Of a stretch of DNA of 35,264 bases, positions 17,445 through 26,133 are shown in pieces. Source of the stretch: Anaerophilus nitritigenes (lineage in GTDB: Bacteria; Bacillota; Clostridia; Peptostreptococcales; Thermotaleaceae); the NCBI RefSeq assembly GCF_004138215.1, contig NZ_RYYS01000037.1:1-35264 (forward strand). Direction: 5' to 3'. The stretch's first letter is position 1; the number at the start of each line of letters is the position of its first letter. A program made the translations under genes and the position numbers. The notes beneath the pieces were generated by a model that saw only the letters and a program-made list of their open reading frames with translations, made no database searches and had not been told where the DNA came from.

Positions 17445-17589
17445 TATGCAATAACAGGTCTTCTGGCTTTCGGGTCATCTTCAAAGTAAACCTTCCCATC
17501 TTTCGACAGTGGTATTTTTACTCTTCATCTCCGATTACAGCTGCGACTACAGCAAGGGGATCTCACCCTTTTCCCTAAATTATTACATA
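17445..17589 (-). ncRNA. Cobalamin (B12) riboswitch aptamer
   Basis: On the minus strand the conserved blocks appear in the right order: AGGGAAAAGGGUGAGAUCCCC, GCUGUAGUCGCAGCUGUAA, CCACUG, GGGAAGG, GAUGA and the B12 box AGCCAGAAGACCUG (17455-17468). A closing P1 helix of ten pairs (UAUGUAAUAA with UUAUUGCAUA, one G-U) frames the element. At 145 nt it is shorter than the usual 180-200 nt because the variable arms are reduced. A promoter lies just upstream and a terminator hairpin just downstream, so it most likely turns transcription off when a cobalamin is bound. Which corrinoid it prefers cannot be read with confidence. Confidence 0.96.
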
Positions 17590-17612
17590 TATATTTTTTT
17601 ACTATCATTTTC

Positions 17613-17640
17613 ATTATAACATGTACCATACACTTGTCAA
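17613..17640 (-). promoter_or_regulatory. Consensus sigma-A promoter of the B12-riboswitch operon
   Basis: Minus strand: TTGACA (17635-17640), 16-nt spacer, TATAAT (17613-17618). Both hexamers are perfect. The predicted transcript start near 17606 lies about 17 nt before the aptamer's P1 helix. It is the only strong promoter that I found for the whole block from 17271 to the left edge. Confidence 0.88.
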
Positions 17641-17673
17641 CTTCATCCATTATTACCAAAATATATTCAATAT

Positions 17674-17700
17674 ACAAAAGGGACGATATTTATCGTCCCC
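17674..17700 (-). terminator. Terminator of the C69 dipeptidase gene
   Basis: GGGACGAT / ATCGTCCC hairpin (17680-17699) with a 4-nt loop, followed on the minus strand by TTTTGTAT. It lies 25 bp beyond the dipeptidase stop and insulates it from the riboswitch promoter. Confidence 0.85.
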
Positions 17701-17724
17701 TCATATTGTATACATTATCATATT

Positions 17725-19236
17725 TTATTTTGCAGCTGCAACATCTTCCAATGTTTTTTGTACTGCAAATGGCCCTCCTAATTTTTTAGCTGTACGGCCA
17801 TTACGATCCATTATAAAATATAATAATTGATCATACACCTTATCCGCATCTTCACAAGCTTTTTTTGAAACATCCATATGTAATTTAGTCACATAACTCT
17901 TAGCAGCCTTTGGATCCTTTGCATAAAGATCAATCATTTGCTTTTCTGCTTTTACCATATCTTCATATAACTTTTCTTCATATGTCTTCCAATAATTTTT
18001 TACTCCTTGTCCATAAAAACTTCTATTTTGTTCTGCCAAAGCACAAATTCTCTTAAACTTCCAATATGCACCATCATAGTTTGGTGTTTCGCCATCTACT
18101 TTATAAGCAGCATAAGTATCTTCGATTCCACTAAAGTTTGGAAGAAATACTGAATGTTCTGCATTACCAAGAGCAAGCCATTGTAGTGCAGAGATTTCAG
18201 CTGGATAATTGTCTTTTACTTGGATTACGTGTATTTGTGATTGACGTTCTACACCAATAACACGAAGATCTTTATTTGCAGGAAGAGAAGCATCATATTT
18301 TGTACCTTCATAACGGTTACGTAATACATCCATCACTTCTAATACAGAAACTTTTTTATCTGGTTTGTAGAAAAATGGATAATATTCATCTGTCTTATAT
18401 TCTCCTACACTAGATGGTGCCAATAGACGATGTCCCACCCATGTACGCATATTAGAATAATCTTCTCTTGGTTCACCAAAAGTTGCAGCTAAATGTACTT
18501 TACCATCCACTTTTTGTGTCCATCCATGTTCATCTGCTATCTTAAATAAATCTTTATGGAACATTACATTTTCTGTATCTTTTGTATCTAATATTTCAAT
18601 CATAAACTGATTTCCAAAAACTGCCACTTTATCAGTAGGCATTTTTTGAGCAGCCCATAAATGTCCACTATACACTTCAAATACCCACGCCTCTTTTTGA
18701 TCCGCAAGCATTACTATATTTCCTTCTTCTGAGCCATGAGTTTCAACTAATTCTGCTAAAAGTTTTACCCCTTCTTTTGCTGTCTTAGTAGTTGCAGCTA
18801 CAATTCCAGGAATAACAGCTTCACGCAAACTTCCTTCTACATATGGATCTACTGTTAAAACGTTTTCCTTAGGAGAAGCAGATACTGTTGCACTAACGCT
18901 TAATCCATATTCATTTGTACAAGCACCAAAATAAGGTCCATCTCCGCAATTTGAAGAATCTGGTACTATAGTATACTTATAAGTAGTTGATGGTAATTTG
19001 TAAGAAAATCCATTTGCATCATCAATTGTACGATCTGCTACATTTTCTACTCGATTCACTACTTTAAACATTTTATTGTAAGCACCTGTACTTTGATCCT
19101 CACTTCTTGCTAAAATTGTACTTCCATCTGCACTTACGTCTTTTCCTACATACACTGCTGTACAAGCAAGTGCACTGGTGGTACTTAGAATTAATGTCAT
19201 AATTAGTGCAAATGTAATAATTTTAATTTTTTTCAT
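17725..19236 (-). CDS. Secreted C69-family dipeptidase
   Basis: 503 residues from ATG at 19236 behind AGGAGGAGAATT. A signal peptide ends SALA/C, so Cys25 becomes the first residue of the mature protein. Family C69 (PepD-like) enzymes are N-terminal nucleophile hydrolases using exactly such a Cys, and the following CTAVYVGKDVSADGSTILAR is the family signature. Further family features are YGLSVSATVSASP and GNIVMLADQKEAWVFEVYSGHLWAA. Length is normal for the family (about 470-550). It should cleave dipeptides outside the membrane. The gene stands alone between its own promoter-like sequence and a strong terminator, so it is not part of the riboswitch operon. Confidence 0.93.
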   Translation of the reverse strand: MKKIKIITFALIMTLILSTTSALACTAVYVGKDVSADGSTILARSEDQSTGAYNKMFKVVNRVENVADRTIDDANGFSYKLPSTTYKYTIVPDSSNCGDGPYFGACTNEYGLSVSATVSASPKENVLTVDPYVEGSLREAVIPGIVAATTKTAKEGVKLLAELVETHGSEEGNIVMLADQKEAWVFEVYSGHLWAAQKMPTDKVAVFGNQFMIEILDTKDTENVMFHKDLFKIADEHGWTQKVDGKVHLAATFGEPREDYSNMRTWVGHRLLAPSSVGEYKTDEYYPFFYKPDKKVSVLEVMDVLRNRYEGTKYDASLPANKDLRVIGVERQSQIHVIQVKDNYPAEISALQWLALGNAEHSVFLPNFSGIEDTYAAYKVDGETPNYDGAYWKFKRICALAEQNRSFYGQGVKNYWKTYEEKLYEDMVKAEKQMIDLYAKDPKAAKSYVTKLHMDVSKKACEDADKVYDQLLYFIMDRNGRTAKKLGGPFAVQKTLEDVAAAK

Positions 19237-19284
19237 AATTCTCCTCCTTTAATCATTTTTTAGAATATTTGTTTATTCTTCTAT

Positions 19285-19293
19285 ATTATAACA
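19285..19293 (-). promoter_or_regulatory. Extended -10 promoter of the C69 dipeptidase gene
   Basis: Minus strand TGTTATAAT: a perfect -10 (19285-19290) with the TG extension. No good -35 is present 17 nt upstream, which fits an extended -10 promoter. It is about 50 bp before the ATG. Confidence 0.6.
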
Positions 19294-19368
19294 TTTCACT
19301 AAGTAATTCACTAGTATAGATTATGTTTAAAATATTTAATATATTATGTTATCCATTTTATATGCCTT

Positions 19369-22080
19369 TTAACTTACATATATATCTGAAAACTCAATAT
19401 GTATTCTTTCTGTATATGGTTGAGCAATATTTTCTTTTAAACTTTTATCTTTTTTCATATCCACAATATGTTCTGGAAACTTTATGCTAAATTTAGTTCC
19501 TTGTCCTACCTTACTGTTTACCCAAATATTTCCTCCCTGCATTTTTACCAAAGACTCTACTAAAGATAATCCAATTCCACTTCCTTCATGATTTCTTCTT
19601 AATGATTTATCTACCTGCTTAAATCTTTGAAAAATAAGCTCTACTTGATCTTTTGGAATTCCAACACCTGTATCTGAGACTTCAATCAAAATTCCATCGA
19701 TTTGATCTAATACATTTACATAAACACATCCTCCAGGATTTGTAAATTTTACAGCATTAGAAAATAAATTTAACAGAATTCTTTCTAGTTTATCTGGATC
19801 ACAAGCAATTATTTTTTCTTCTATATCTGTATCAAATTGTAGATGAATTTTCTTTTGCATCATATATTCTACTACAGATAAAGTAATTTCTTCTACAATA
19901 CTCACAATATTATAATTTTGTATATCTAATTCAAAATACCCTGAATCTATTTTTGTAATATCTATCAAATTATTAACCAGTCTTAAAAGTCTATATCCAT
20001 TTTGTTTTAATACCTTCATTCTTTTATTAAATATTTGTTCATTTCTCCATAGATCTTTATTTTTAAAATCTAATTCTAGCAATTGGATGCTACTAAAAAT
20101 TAAGTTAAGTGGTGTTCTTAATTCATGAGATAAATTTGCAAAAAATTCTGTTTTTATTTTATCTTGCTCTTCTGCCTCTTGAATTTTTCTTTTTAAAGCT
20201 TCTGTCTGTTTTCTCTCTGTAATATCTCTAATCAAGCTTACATACTTTCTCTTTCCATCTATCCAAAATGGAATGATTTTTCCTTCTACATCAATCAATT
20301 CTCCATTGATCCGAACAGCCTTTTGTTCTAATAAAGGAACATCTTCTTTATACTTTACTACTTTTTTGATCCTATTTTGAACTGTTTCACAATAATCTTT
20401 ATAAATAAAATCATGAATATTTCTTCCTATCAGTTCTTCTTTTTTATTTGCTCCAAACAATTTTACTGACGATGTATTAACAAACTCAATCTTGTCATTA
20501 TCACAAATTGCCAAGCCATCTGGTAAAAGCTCTATCAATTGACTATATCTTTCTTCACTCTCCATTAAATCTATCTCCATATTTTTTCTATCTGTAATAT
20601 CAGAAATTACACCAATAATTCCTTCCCTTTCTCCTTTTTCATTTGTATAAACTGCTTTATGAAAAATCGCATACTTATGCGATTTATCTTTATTATAGAT
20701 TTTTGATTCATAAACTTGTACTCCTCCATTACAAATTAATTCTTCATCCCTTTGGCAATAACGATCTGCTATATCCTTATAAAATAAATCATAAGTACTA
20801 TATCCTATAATTTCTTCTTTTTTTAGTCCAATAAATTCTTCAAAACTTTTATTACAGCCTATATAAACCCCCTGTTTATTTCTATAAAATATAGGATTTG
20901 GAATAGTATTCATCAACATATCCATAAAATTTATATGATCTTTTAATTTTTTTTGTATTTTTTTTCTTTTCTGAATATTCATAGCTAAAATTCCTATAAA
21001 ACATATCAGCATTATCACTATATACATCAAAATATAATGAACGATCTTCTTATCTATAGAATAAGCAGAACTAGGTTTATTCACTATCTTACTTCCCTTT
21101 GGTAAATCATTTAAACTTATATCAAATTTCTCCAATTCATTATAATCAAAAATCCAATTTTTTTTTATTTTAAAATTGTTTTCAACGCTACTTATATCTT
21201 TTTTATTTAAAACTTCCTTTACTAATTTTGCTGTTTCAATTCCTTCTTCTTTTGCTTCTATTAAAAATCCTCCTGTAATACCATTATTTAAAAAAACATC
21301 CCAAAAACTATATATAGGAATATGAACATTTTCTTTAATTATATTTATAGCATCTATAGGCATTATATTTTTAAAATCATTTTTTAAAATAGGGTACATA
21401 AAAAATATAACACTCTCTTTAGGTAAATTTTTTATATTATCCATAAGCCTAGAAATTTCTAGCTCATCCCAAGTTTCAATATTTATATTTGCATATTGTA
21501 TTTTTTCATTTTTTATTTTTTTCTGATAATATCTTCCACGACTTGTCTGATCTGTGATAAAAATTATATTTTTAGTATTTGGATGAATTTTTAAGATATT
21601 ATATATACTGTTTTGTATATTAATTTCTTCAATAACTCCTATACACCTATCATCTTTTAACTTTTCATCATCATATATTCCACAGTACACTATAGATGTA
21701 TCTATAAATAACTTATCACTATATTCTTTTAAAAAATTTAAAGCCTCTATATCAGTAACAATTATTACATCAAATTTCATATTTTTATATTTATTTTTGT
21801 AAAATTCAAATAATTTTAAACAAAAATTTTTACATGGATGTCTCTTAATATCCATATATTCTACAGATAATTCTATATTGTCTTTATTTTTAACAAAAAA
21901 TGATTTTATTTCATCCTCAATAGTTTCCGTCCACTCATATCCTCGATAATCTGAATGTAAGAGTAATACATTTTTTGGAGGTGATTGATCTGCAAATGTA
22001 AAATGTAGTAATAAAATAAAAACAAAAAATGTAGAAAAACTAATAAATCCAATTTTTTTATTAAACATATTGCCACTCAT
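19369..22080 (-). CDS. Sensor histidine kinase with ABC substrate-binding sensor domain and two PAS domains
   Basis: 903 residues. A signal/membrane segment (about 9-30) leads into an extracellular region (about 36-310) of the ABC substrate-binding type (NVLLLHSDYRGYEW, FDVIIVTDIEAL, NIIFITDQTSRGR, IYSFWDVFLNNGITGG). A membrane helix at about 346-368 is followed by two PAS domains (about 385-497 and 508-625). HisKA has the phosphate-accepting His652 in SHELRTP, and the HATPase domain has N771/N775, DTGVGIP (803-809) and GSGIGLSLV (834-842). All kinase motifs are intact. No response regulator is adjacent, so its partner lies elsewhere. The ATG at 22080 has AGGGAG touching it, an unusually short spacing; ATG 22068 is the alternative. 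The ligand is unknown. Confidence 0.92.
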   Translation of the reverse strand: MSGNMFNKKIGFISFSTFFVFILLLHFTFADQSPPKNVLLLHSDYRGYEWTETIEDEIKSFFVKNKDNIELSVEYMDIKRHPCKNFCLKLFEFYKNKYKNMKFDVIIVTDIEALNFLKEYSDKLFIDTSIVYCGIYDDEKLKDDRCIGVIEEINIQNSIYNILKIHPNTKNIIFITDQTSRGRYYQKKIKNEKIQYANINIETWDELEISRLMDNIKNLPKESVIFFMYPILKNDFKNIMPIDAINIIKENVHIPIYSFWDVFLNNGITGGFLIEAKEEGIETAKLVKEVLNKKDISSVENNFKIKKNWIFDYNELEKFDISLNDLPKGSKIVNKPSSAYSIDKKIVHYILMYIVIMLICFIGILAMNIQKRKKIQKKLKDHINFMDMLMNTIPNPIFYRNKQGVYIGCNKSFEEFIGLKKEEIIGYSTYDLFYKDIADRYCQRDEELICNGGVQVYESKIYNKDKSHKYAIFHKAVYTNEKGEREGIIGVISDITDRKNMEIDLMESEERYSQLIELLPDGLAICDNDKIEFVNTSSVKLFGANKKEELIGRNIHDFIYKDYCETVQNRIKKVVKYKEDVPLLEQKAVRINGELIDVEGKIIPFWIDGKRKYVSLIRDITERKQTEALKRKIQEAEEQDKIKTEFFANLSHELRTPLNLIFSSIQLLELDFKNKDLWRNEQIFNKRMKVLKQNGYRLLRLVNNLIDITKIDSGYFELDIQNYNIVSIVEEITLSVVEYMMQKKIHLQFDTDIEEKIIACDPDKLERILLNLFSNAVKFTNPGGCVYVNVLDQIDGILIEVSDTGVGIPKDQVELIFQRFKQVDKSLRRNHEGSGIGLSLVESLVKMQGGNIWVNSKVGQGTKFSIKFPEHIVDMKKDKSLKENIAQPYTERIHIEFSDIYVS

Positions 22081-22217
22081 CTCCCTATTCCCTTTTTTGT
22101 CTTTCCTACATTACTGTATTCTACACTTTTATCCTATAAACCTTTGATGAAATATCACTTCTTTTGTCAAATACTACATTTTATTCCACTTTTTTATTTA
22201 TTCTTCTCATAAACACA

Positions 22218-22241
22218 AACAGCATCCCTTAGGATGCTGTT
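22218..22241 (-). terminator. Terminator of the oxaloacetate/aspartate operon
   Basis: Perfect 10-bp hairpin (AACAGCATCC / GGATGCTGTT, 4-nt loop) ten bases beyond the aminotransferase stop. The minus-strand tail TTTGTGTTT is only moderately U-rich. The plus-strand side has TTTTAT, so it may work both ways. Confidence 0.75.
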
Positions 22242-22250
22242 TTATAAAAT

Positions 22251-23438
22251 CTACTCAATAGCTTTTTGTATTCTTTTTAATCCTTCTTTAATATTTTCTA
22301 AAGAAGTTGCATAAGAAAGCCGTATATATTCATCTGCTCCAAAAGCTATCCCTGGAACTACTGCAACATTTACTTTATCTAATAAATACTCTGCCAAATC
22401 CATAGAACCATTAATTTTATATCCTTTGAAAGTTTTTCCTATGATTTTAGAAATATTTACCATTACATAAAAAGCTCCTTCTGGATTTCTACAAGATAAA
22501 TTCTCTATAGAGTTGATTGTCTTCACCATATAATTTCTTCTCTCTAAAAAAGCTTCTACCATTTTTTGTATAGGTTCTTGATCTTCTTCTAAAGCAACAA
22601 TACTTGCATATTGAGCCATCGTATTTGGATTGGATGTAGCATGGCTTTGTATATTTGTAATAATTTTTGCAATTTCTTTTTCACAAGCTAAATAACCAAT
22701 TCTCCATCCTGTCATAGCATAAGCCTTAGACATACCATTTACTACAATAGTAAGCTTTTTAATTTCATCTCCTAAAGATGCAATACTAATATGCTCTCCT
22801 TCATAAGTTAATTTTTCATAAATTTCATCAGAGATAATATAGATATTGTTTTTTAATGCAAGATCTGCAATCATTTTTAATTCATCTTTTGTATAAACAG
22901 TTCCTGTAGGATTATTTGGACTATTTAAAATGATTGCCTTTGTATTTTCTGTAATAACTTTTTCTAAGCTTTCTTTTGTATATTTAAATCCATCTTCTTC
23001 TTTTGTATGTACTAGTATAGGAGTAGCATCTGCAAGCTTTACTAATTCTGTATAGCTTACCCAATAAGGTAGTGCTACAATTACTTCATCTTCTGGATTA
23101 CATATAGCTTGTAGGGCATTATATAAAGAATGTTTTGCTCCATTAGAAACTACAACATTTTCAGTTTTGTATATAAGATTATTTTCTTTTTTTAGTTTTT
23201 CACAAATAGCTTCCTTTAACTTTGGAAGCCCTGAGGCTGCTGTATATCCTGTAAGCCCTTTATCCAAGGCATCTATAGCTGCATCCCTTATATGTTTTGG
23301 AGTGTTAAAATCAGGCTCTCCAGCACCAAAGCTTATTACATCTACTCCATCTTCTTTCATTTTTTTTGCTTTTGCTGTAATGGCTAATGTAATAGATGAT
23401 GAAATCTCCATATTCTTTTTAGATAAACCAGTTTTCAT
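22251..23438 (-). CDS. Pyridoxal-phosphate-dependent aspartate aminotransferase (class I)
   Basis: 395 residues from ATG at 23438 behind AAAGGAGGCTTTATT. Class I/II aminotransferase motifs are complete: GAGEPDFNTP (39-48), SPNNPTGTVY (173-182), SDEIYE (203-208), the PLP lysine K238 in SKAYAMTGWRIGY, and a C-terminal Arg in YIRLSYA. The sequence type is that of bacterial AspB-like aspartate aminotransferases, which interconvert aspartate and oxaloacetate with 2-oxoglutarate/glutamate. It follows the oxaloacetate-forming or -cleaving carboxyltransferase gene by 17 bp, so the two products share oxaloacetate. Broader specificity cannot be excluded from sequence. Confidence 0.93.
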   Translation of the reverse strand: MKTGLSKKNMEISSSITLAITAKAKKMKEDGVDVISFGAGEPDFNTPKHIRDAAIDALDKGLTGYTAASGLPKLKEAICEKLKKENNLIYKTENVVVSNGAKHSLYNALQAICNPEDEVIVALPYWVSYTELVKLADATPILVHTKEEDGFKYTKESLEKVITENTKAIILNSPNNPTGTVYTKDELKMIADLALKNNIYIISDEIYEKLTYEGEHISIASLGDEIKKLTIVVNGMSKAYAMTGWRIGYLACEKEIAKIITNIQSHATSNPNTMAQYASIVALEEDQEPIQKMVEAFLERRNYMVKTINSIENLSCRNPEGAFYVMVNISKIIGKTFKGYKINGSMDLAEYLLDKVNVAVVPGIAFGADEYIRLSYATSLENIKEGLKRIQKAIE

Positions 23439-23455
23439 AATAAAGCCTCCTTTTT

Positions 23456-24853
23456 TTATACAGGATAAGTTTTTTGTTCTTTATTGACATATTCACTATC
23501 TATTTTATATTTTTTTGCTTGCCTATATTTAAAAAATTCCATAGCAACTTGTGGAAACATCGCATAAGAAAGTACATCTTCTTCCTGTTCTAAATATTCT
23601 TTCATTTCATTTTTGATTTTGCTTAACTCAGGATCTATTAAATCTGCTGGTCTACAAGTAATCACTTCTCCATGACCAATTATTTTTTCAATGATTTCTT
23701 TTTTTATTGGCACTGTTGATTTTCCATACATTCCTCTCACATAAGCTTTCACTTCATTTGGAATCATCTTATATCTTTGACCTGTAATTACATTAAGCAC
23801 TGCTTGAGTTCCTACAATTTGACTTGTAGGTGTAACTAAAGGTGGATATCCTAAATCTTCTCTTACTCTTGGTACTTCTTGTAAAACTTCTTCAAATTTA
23901 TTTAATGCATTTTGTATTTTAAGCTGTGATACAAGATTAGATAACATTCCTCCTGGTACTTGATAAATAAGTGTATTAATATCTACCCCTAAAACTTTTG
24001 TATTCATAAGACCACTTTGTAAACATTCTTCTCTCAATGGTCTAAAATGTTGTGCGATTTCATTTAAATGTTCAAGTTTAAGTCCTGTATCATATTCTGT
24101 TCCTTGTAACGTTGCAACTAATGATTCTGTAGGAGGTTGACTTGTTCCCATAGCAAAAGGAGATATAGCTGTATCAACAATATCTACCCCTGCCTCAATT
24201 GCTTTTAAATACATCATACTTGCAAGTCCACTAGTGGTATGAGAATGTATTTCTAATGGAACCTTCACTGTATTTTTAAGTGCACAGACAAGCTCATATG
24301 TATAATAAGGAGTCAAAAGTCCTGACATATCCTTAATACAAATAGAATCTGCACCCATATCCTCCATTTCTTTTGCAAGGTTTACATAGATATCTGTTGT
24401 ATGTACTGGACTAATAGTATAAGAAATAGTTGCTTGTGCATGCGCTCCTTCTTTTTTAGTAGATTCCATCGCAACTTTTAAATTCCTCACATCATTTAAT
24501 GCATCGAAAATTCTTATAATATCAATACCATTATAAACTGCTCTTTTAACAAATTCAATCACTACATCATCTGCATAATGTTTATATCCTAAAACATTTT
24601 GCCCTCTTAGAAGCATCTGAAGATTCGTGTTTTTTACTTTTTTTCTTATGATTCTTAATCTTTCCCATGGATCTTCATTTAAAAATCTAAGGCAAGTATC
24701 AAAAGTTGCTCCTCCCCACATCTCAAGAGAATAATATCCTACTTGGTCTAACTTTTCTAAAATAGGCAACATATCTTCTGTTTTCATTCTTGTCGCAATT
24801 AAAGACTGATGTGCATCTCTTAAAATGGTTTCTGTAATTTTGACTTTTGCCAT
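23456..24853 (-). CDS. oadA: Oxaloacetate decarboxylase alpha / pyruvate carboxylase B-type carboxyltransferase subunit
   Basis: 465 residues. The N-terminal (beta/alpha)8 carboxyltransferase domain shows TILRDAHQSLIATR (Asp13, the metal-binding and catalytic region), GGATFDTCLRFL, KDMSG with Lys174 (the position of the carboxylated lysine in this family) and HSHTTSG with His203/His205 as metal ligands. The conserved carboxylase region runs to the C-terminus. No biotinyl domain (no AMKM motif) is present, so the biotin carrier must be a separate protein. No beta or gamma subunit is adjacent, so the enzyme could act as pyruvate carboxylase subunit B rather than a sodium pump. ATG 24853 follows GTAGGGGGGAAAT. 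Confidence 0.88.
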   Translation of the reverse strand: MAKVKITETILRDAHQSLIATRMKTEDMLPILEKLDQVGYYSLEMWGGATFDTCLRFLNEDPWERLRIIRKKVKNTNLQMLLRGQNVLGYKHYADDVVIEFVKRAVYNGIDIIRIFDALNDVRNLKVAMESTKKEGAHAQATISYTISPVHTTDIYVNLAKEMEDMGADSICIKDMSGLLTPYYTYELVCALKNTVKVPLEIHSHTTSGLASMMYLKAIEAGVDIVDTAISPFAMGTSQPPTESLVATLQGTEYDTGLKLEHLNEIAQHFRPLREECLQSGLMNTKVLGVDINTLIYQVPGGMLSNLVSQLKIQNALNKFEEVLQEVPRVREDLGYPPLVTPTSQIVGTQAVLNVITGQRYKMIPNEVKAYVRGMYGKSTVPIKKEIIEKIIGHGEVITCRPADLIDPELSKIKNEMKEYLEQEEDVLSYAMFPQVAMEFFKYRQAKKYKIDSEYVNKEQKTYPV

Positions 24854-24984
24854 ATTTCCCCCCTACCTTTCCCTTTATAATTCATCACAATATTTTTATG
24901 TAAATTTTCTTAAATTTCTTACAAGAATATTATTTATTACTATTCTATCAATTGAGTATGTCTATGTAAATAGATAATCAAAAG

Positions 24985-24993
24985 TGTTATAAT
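24985..24993 (+). promoter_or_regulatory. Extended -10 promoter of the Lrp-family gene
   Basis: TGTTATAAT on the plus strand, with no clear -35. It lies 65 bp before the Lrp ATG, in the 204-bp divergent spacer shared with the oadA-like gene, a typical position for an Lrp/AsnC regulator that controls both directions. Confidence 0.5.
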
Positions 24994-25057
24994 AAAATTA
25001 CTTTAGAATAATAATTTTAAATTTTTTCAACTTTATTTTTTAAAGTGGAGGTAAATT

Positions 25058-25486
25058 ATGGATATTATTGATTTAAAGATATTGCAAATTCTTCAAACAG
25101 ATGGAAGAATATCTATGAAAGATTTGGGTAAAACAGTAGGTTTAACTTCTCCTGCTGTATCAGAAAGAGTCAAACGATTAGAGGAAAGAGGTGTAATCAC
25201 TGGATATAGAGCTATGGTCAATCCTCAAAAGCTCGCTAAAACTATTCAAGCTTTCATTGACATATCCATGAGCTCAGATCAATATGAAAAATTTTTAACA
25301 TTTGCTCAAACTACATCAAGTATTATTGAGTGTCATCATGTAACCGGTGGAGATTGTATGACTTTAAAAGTTATTGTTAAAGATATGGAAGAACTTGAAT
25401 TTTTAATTGATGAAATAAAAAAAGTAGGAAATACAAAAACATCTATTATTCTTTCTACACCTATAGGGCATAAAATCATTATATAA
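25058..25486 (+). CDS. Lrp/AsnC-family transcriptional regulator
   Basis: 142 residues from ATG at 25058 behind GTGGAGGTAAATT. The N-terminal helix-turn-helix (ILQTDGRISMKDLGKTVGLT, then SPAVSERVKRLEERGVITGY) and the C-terminal RAM/ACT-type domain (about 65-142, with HHVTGGDCMTLKVIV) are complete. It is the only plus-strand gene in the window and is divergent from the oxaloacetate/aspartate operon. The family senses amino acids and often regulates the neighbouring divergent operon, so aspartate-family control is likely; the effector is inferred, not seen. Confidence 0.93.
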   Translation: MDIIDLKILQILQTDGRISMKDLGKTVGLTSPAVSERVKRLEERGVITGYRAMVNPQKLAKTIQAFIDISMSSDQYEKFLTFAQTTSSIIECHHVTGGDCMTLKVIVKDMEELEFLIDEIKKVGNTKTSIILSTPIGHKIII

Positions 25487-25499
25487 GATTCATACATAA

Positions 25500-25562
25500 T
25501 AAAAAATGCTTTCTTTGTAATAGACAGTTTTTATTATTCAAACTTTCTACTACAAGGAAAGC
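25500..25562 (-). terminator. Terminator between the convergent Lrp and ferritin-like genes
   Basis: Arms 25508-25523 and 25547-25562 pair over 16 positions with one mismatch and one wobble. The 23-nt loop holds a small inner AGTTT/AAACT stem. On the minus strand six T follow directly (25501-25506), so it should stop transcripts of the ferritin-like gene. On the plus strand no T-run follows. Confidence 0.75.
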
Positions 25563-25592
25563 TACTCATTTTCATAAAAAGGTTATTTTTTA

Positions 25593-26054
25593 TTATTTTA
25601 TAAAGCTTTGAAGATTTTGTACATGTTTTTTTTCTTCTTCAATCACCCTCGATACCATTTGATATGCTTGACTTTTCATATCTTGTTTTTTTCTAATCAA
25701 TCTTCCTTGGATATCTAAAAGCACTGCTATATTTTGTTTTTCAAACTCTAGTGCAAATCTTAATAGTTCATTTGTATTTTGTGTTTTTGGAGCATCCATA
25801 TTTTGTTTAAATTTATTCAACAAAGAGGACACTTTATCATAGATATCAAAATCTACTTCTTCATCTTTATTTTTTATTTCTTCCTTTAACCTTGTATAGA
25901 CTTTAATATGCCGTTCTTCTTCTTTTTGTAATACTTTTGCCACCATCTTTATTTTAATATCTTTGCTAATTTTATTTATGTTTTCATACATATCTCTTCC
26001 ATTTTTTTCGATTTCTATAAATTTTTCTAATATGTCTATAACTGTGTATGCCAC
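25593..26054 (-). CDS. Ferritin-like (rubrerythrin-type) domain protein
   Basis: 153 residues from GTG at 26054, chosen because AAAGGAGG lies six bases in front of it. Four helices are expected, with carboxylate/His metal motifs typical of ferritin-like di-iron proteins: EIEKNGRDMYE (14-24), EEERH with E46xxH49, ALEFEKQN and IEEEKKH with E141xxH144. No rubredoxin-type Cys4 domain follows, so it is not a classical rubrerythrin. It is cytoplasmic. It lies 79 bp downstream of the OPT transporter gene without a terminator between, so they may be co-transcribed. Iron or peroxide handling is possible but not shown. Confidence 0.8.
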   Translation of the reverse strand: MAYTVIDILEKFIEIEKNGRDMYENINKISKDIKIKMVAKVLQKEEERHIKVYTRLKEEIKNKDEEVDFDIYDKVSSLLNKFKQNMDAPKTQNTNELLRFALEFEKQNIAVLLDIQGRLIRKKQDMKSQAYQMVSRVIEEEKKHVQNLQSFIK

Positions 26055-26133
26055 AGAGGTCCTCCTTTCTACTATTTTTTTCTTGTTTTTTCATATTTAT
26101 CCACATTACATTAAATTATACAAAAATATTTTT

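Noticed and set aside
17621-17830. Small plus-strand frame over the riboswitch promoter
   Set aside because: It overlaps the promoter, a terminator and the 3' end of the dipeptidase gene, and has no Shine-Dalgarno.
23456-24853. Complete sodium-pumping oxaloacetate decarboxylase
   Set aside because: No biotin domain and no beta or gamma subunit genes are in the window.
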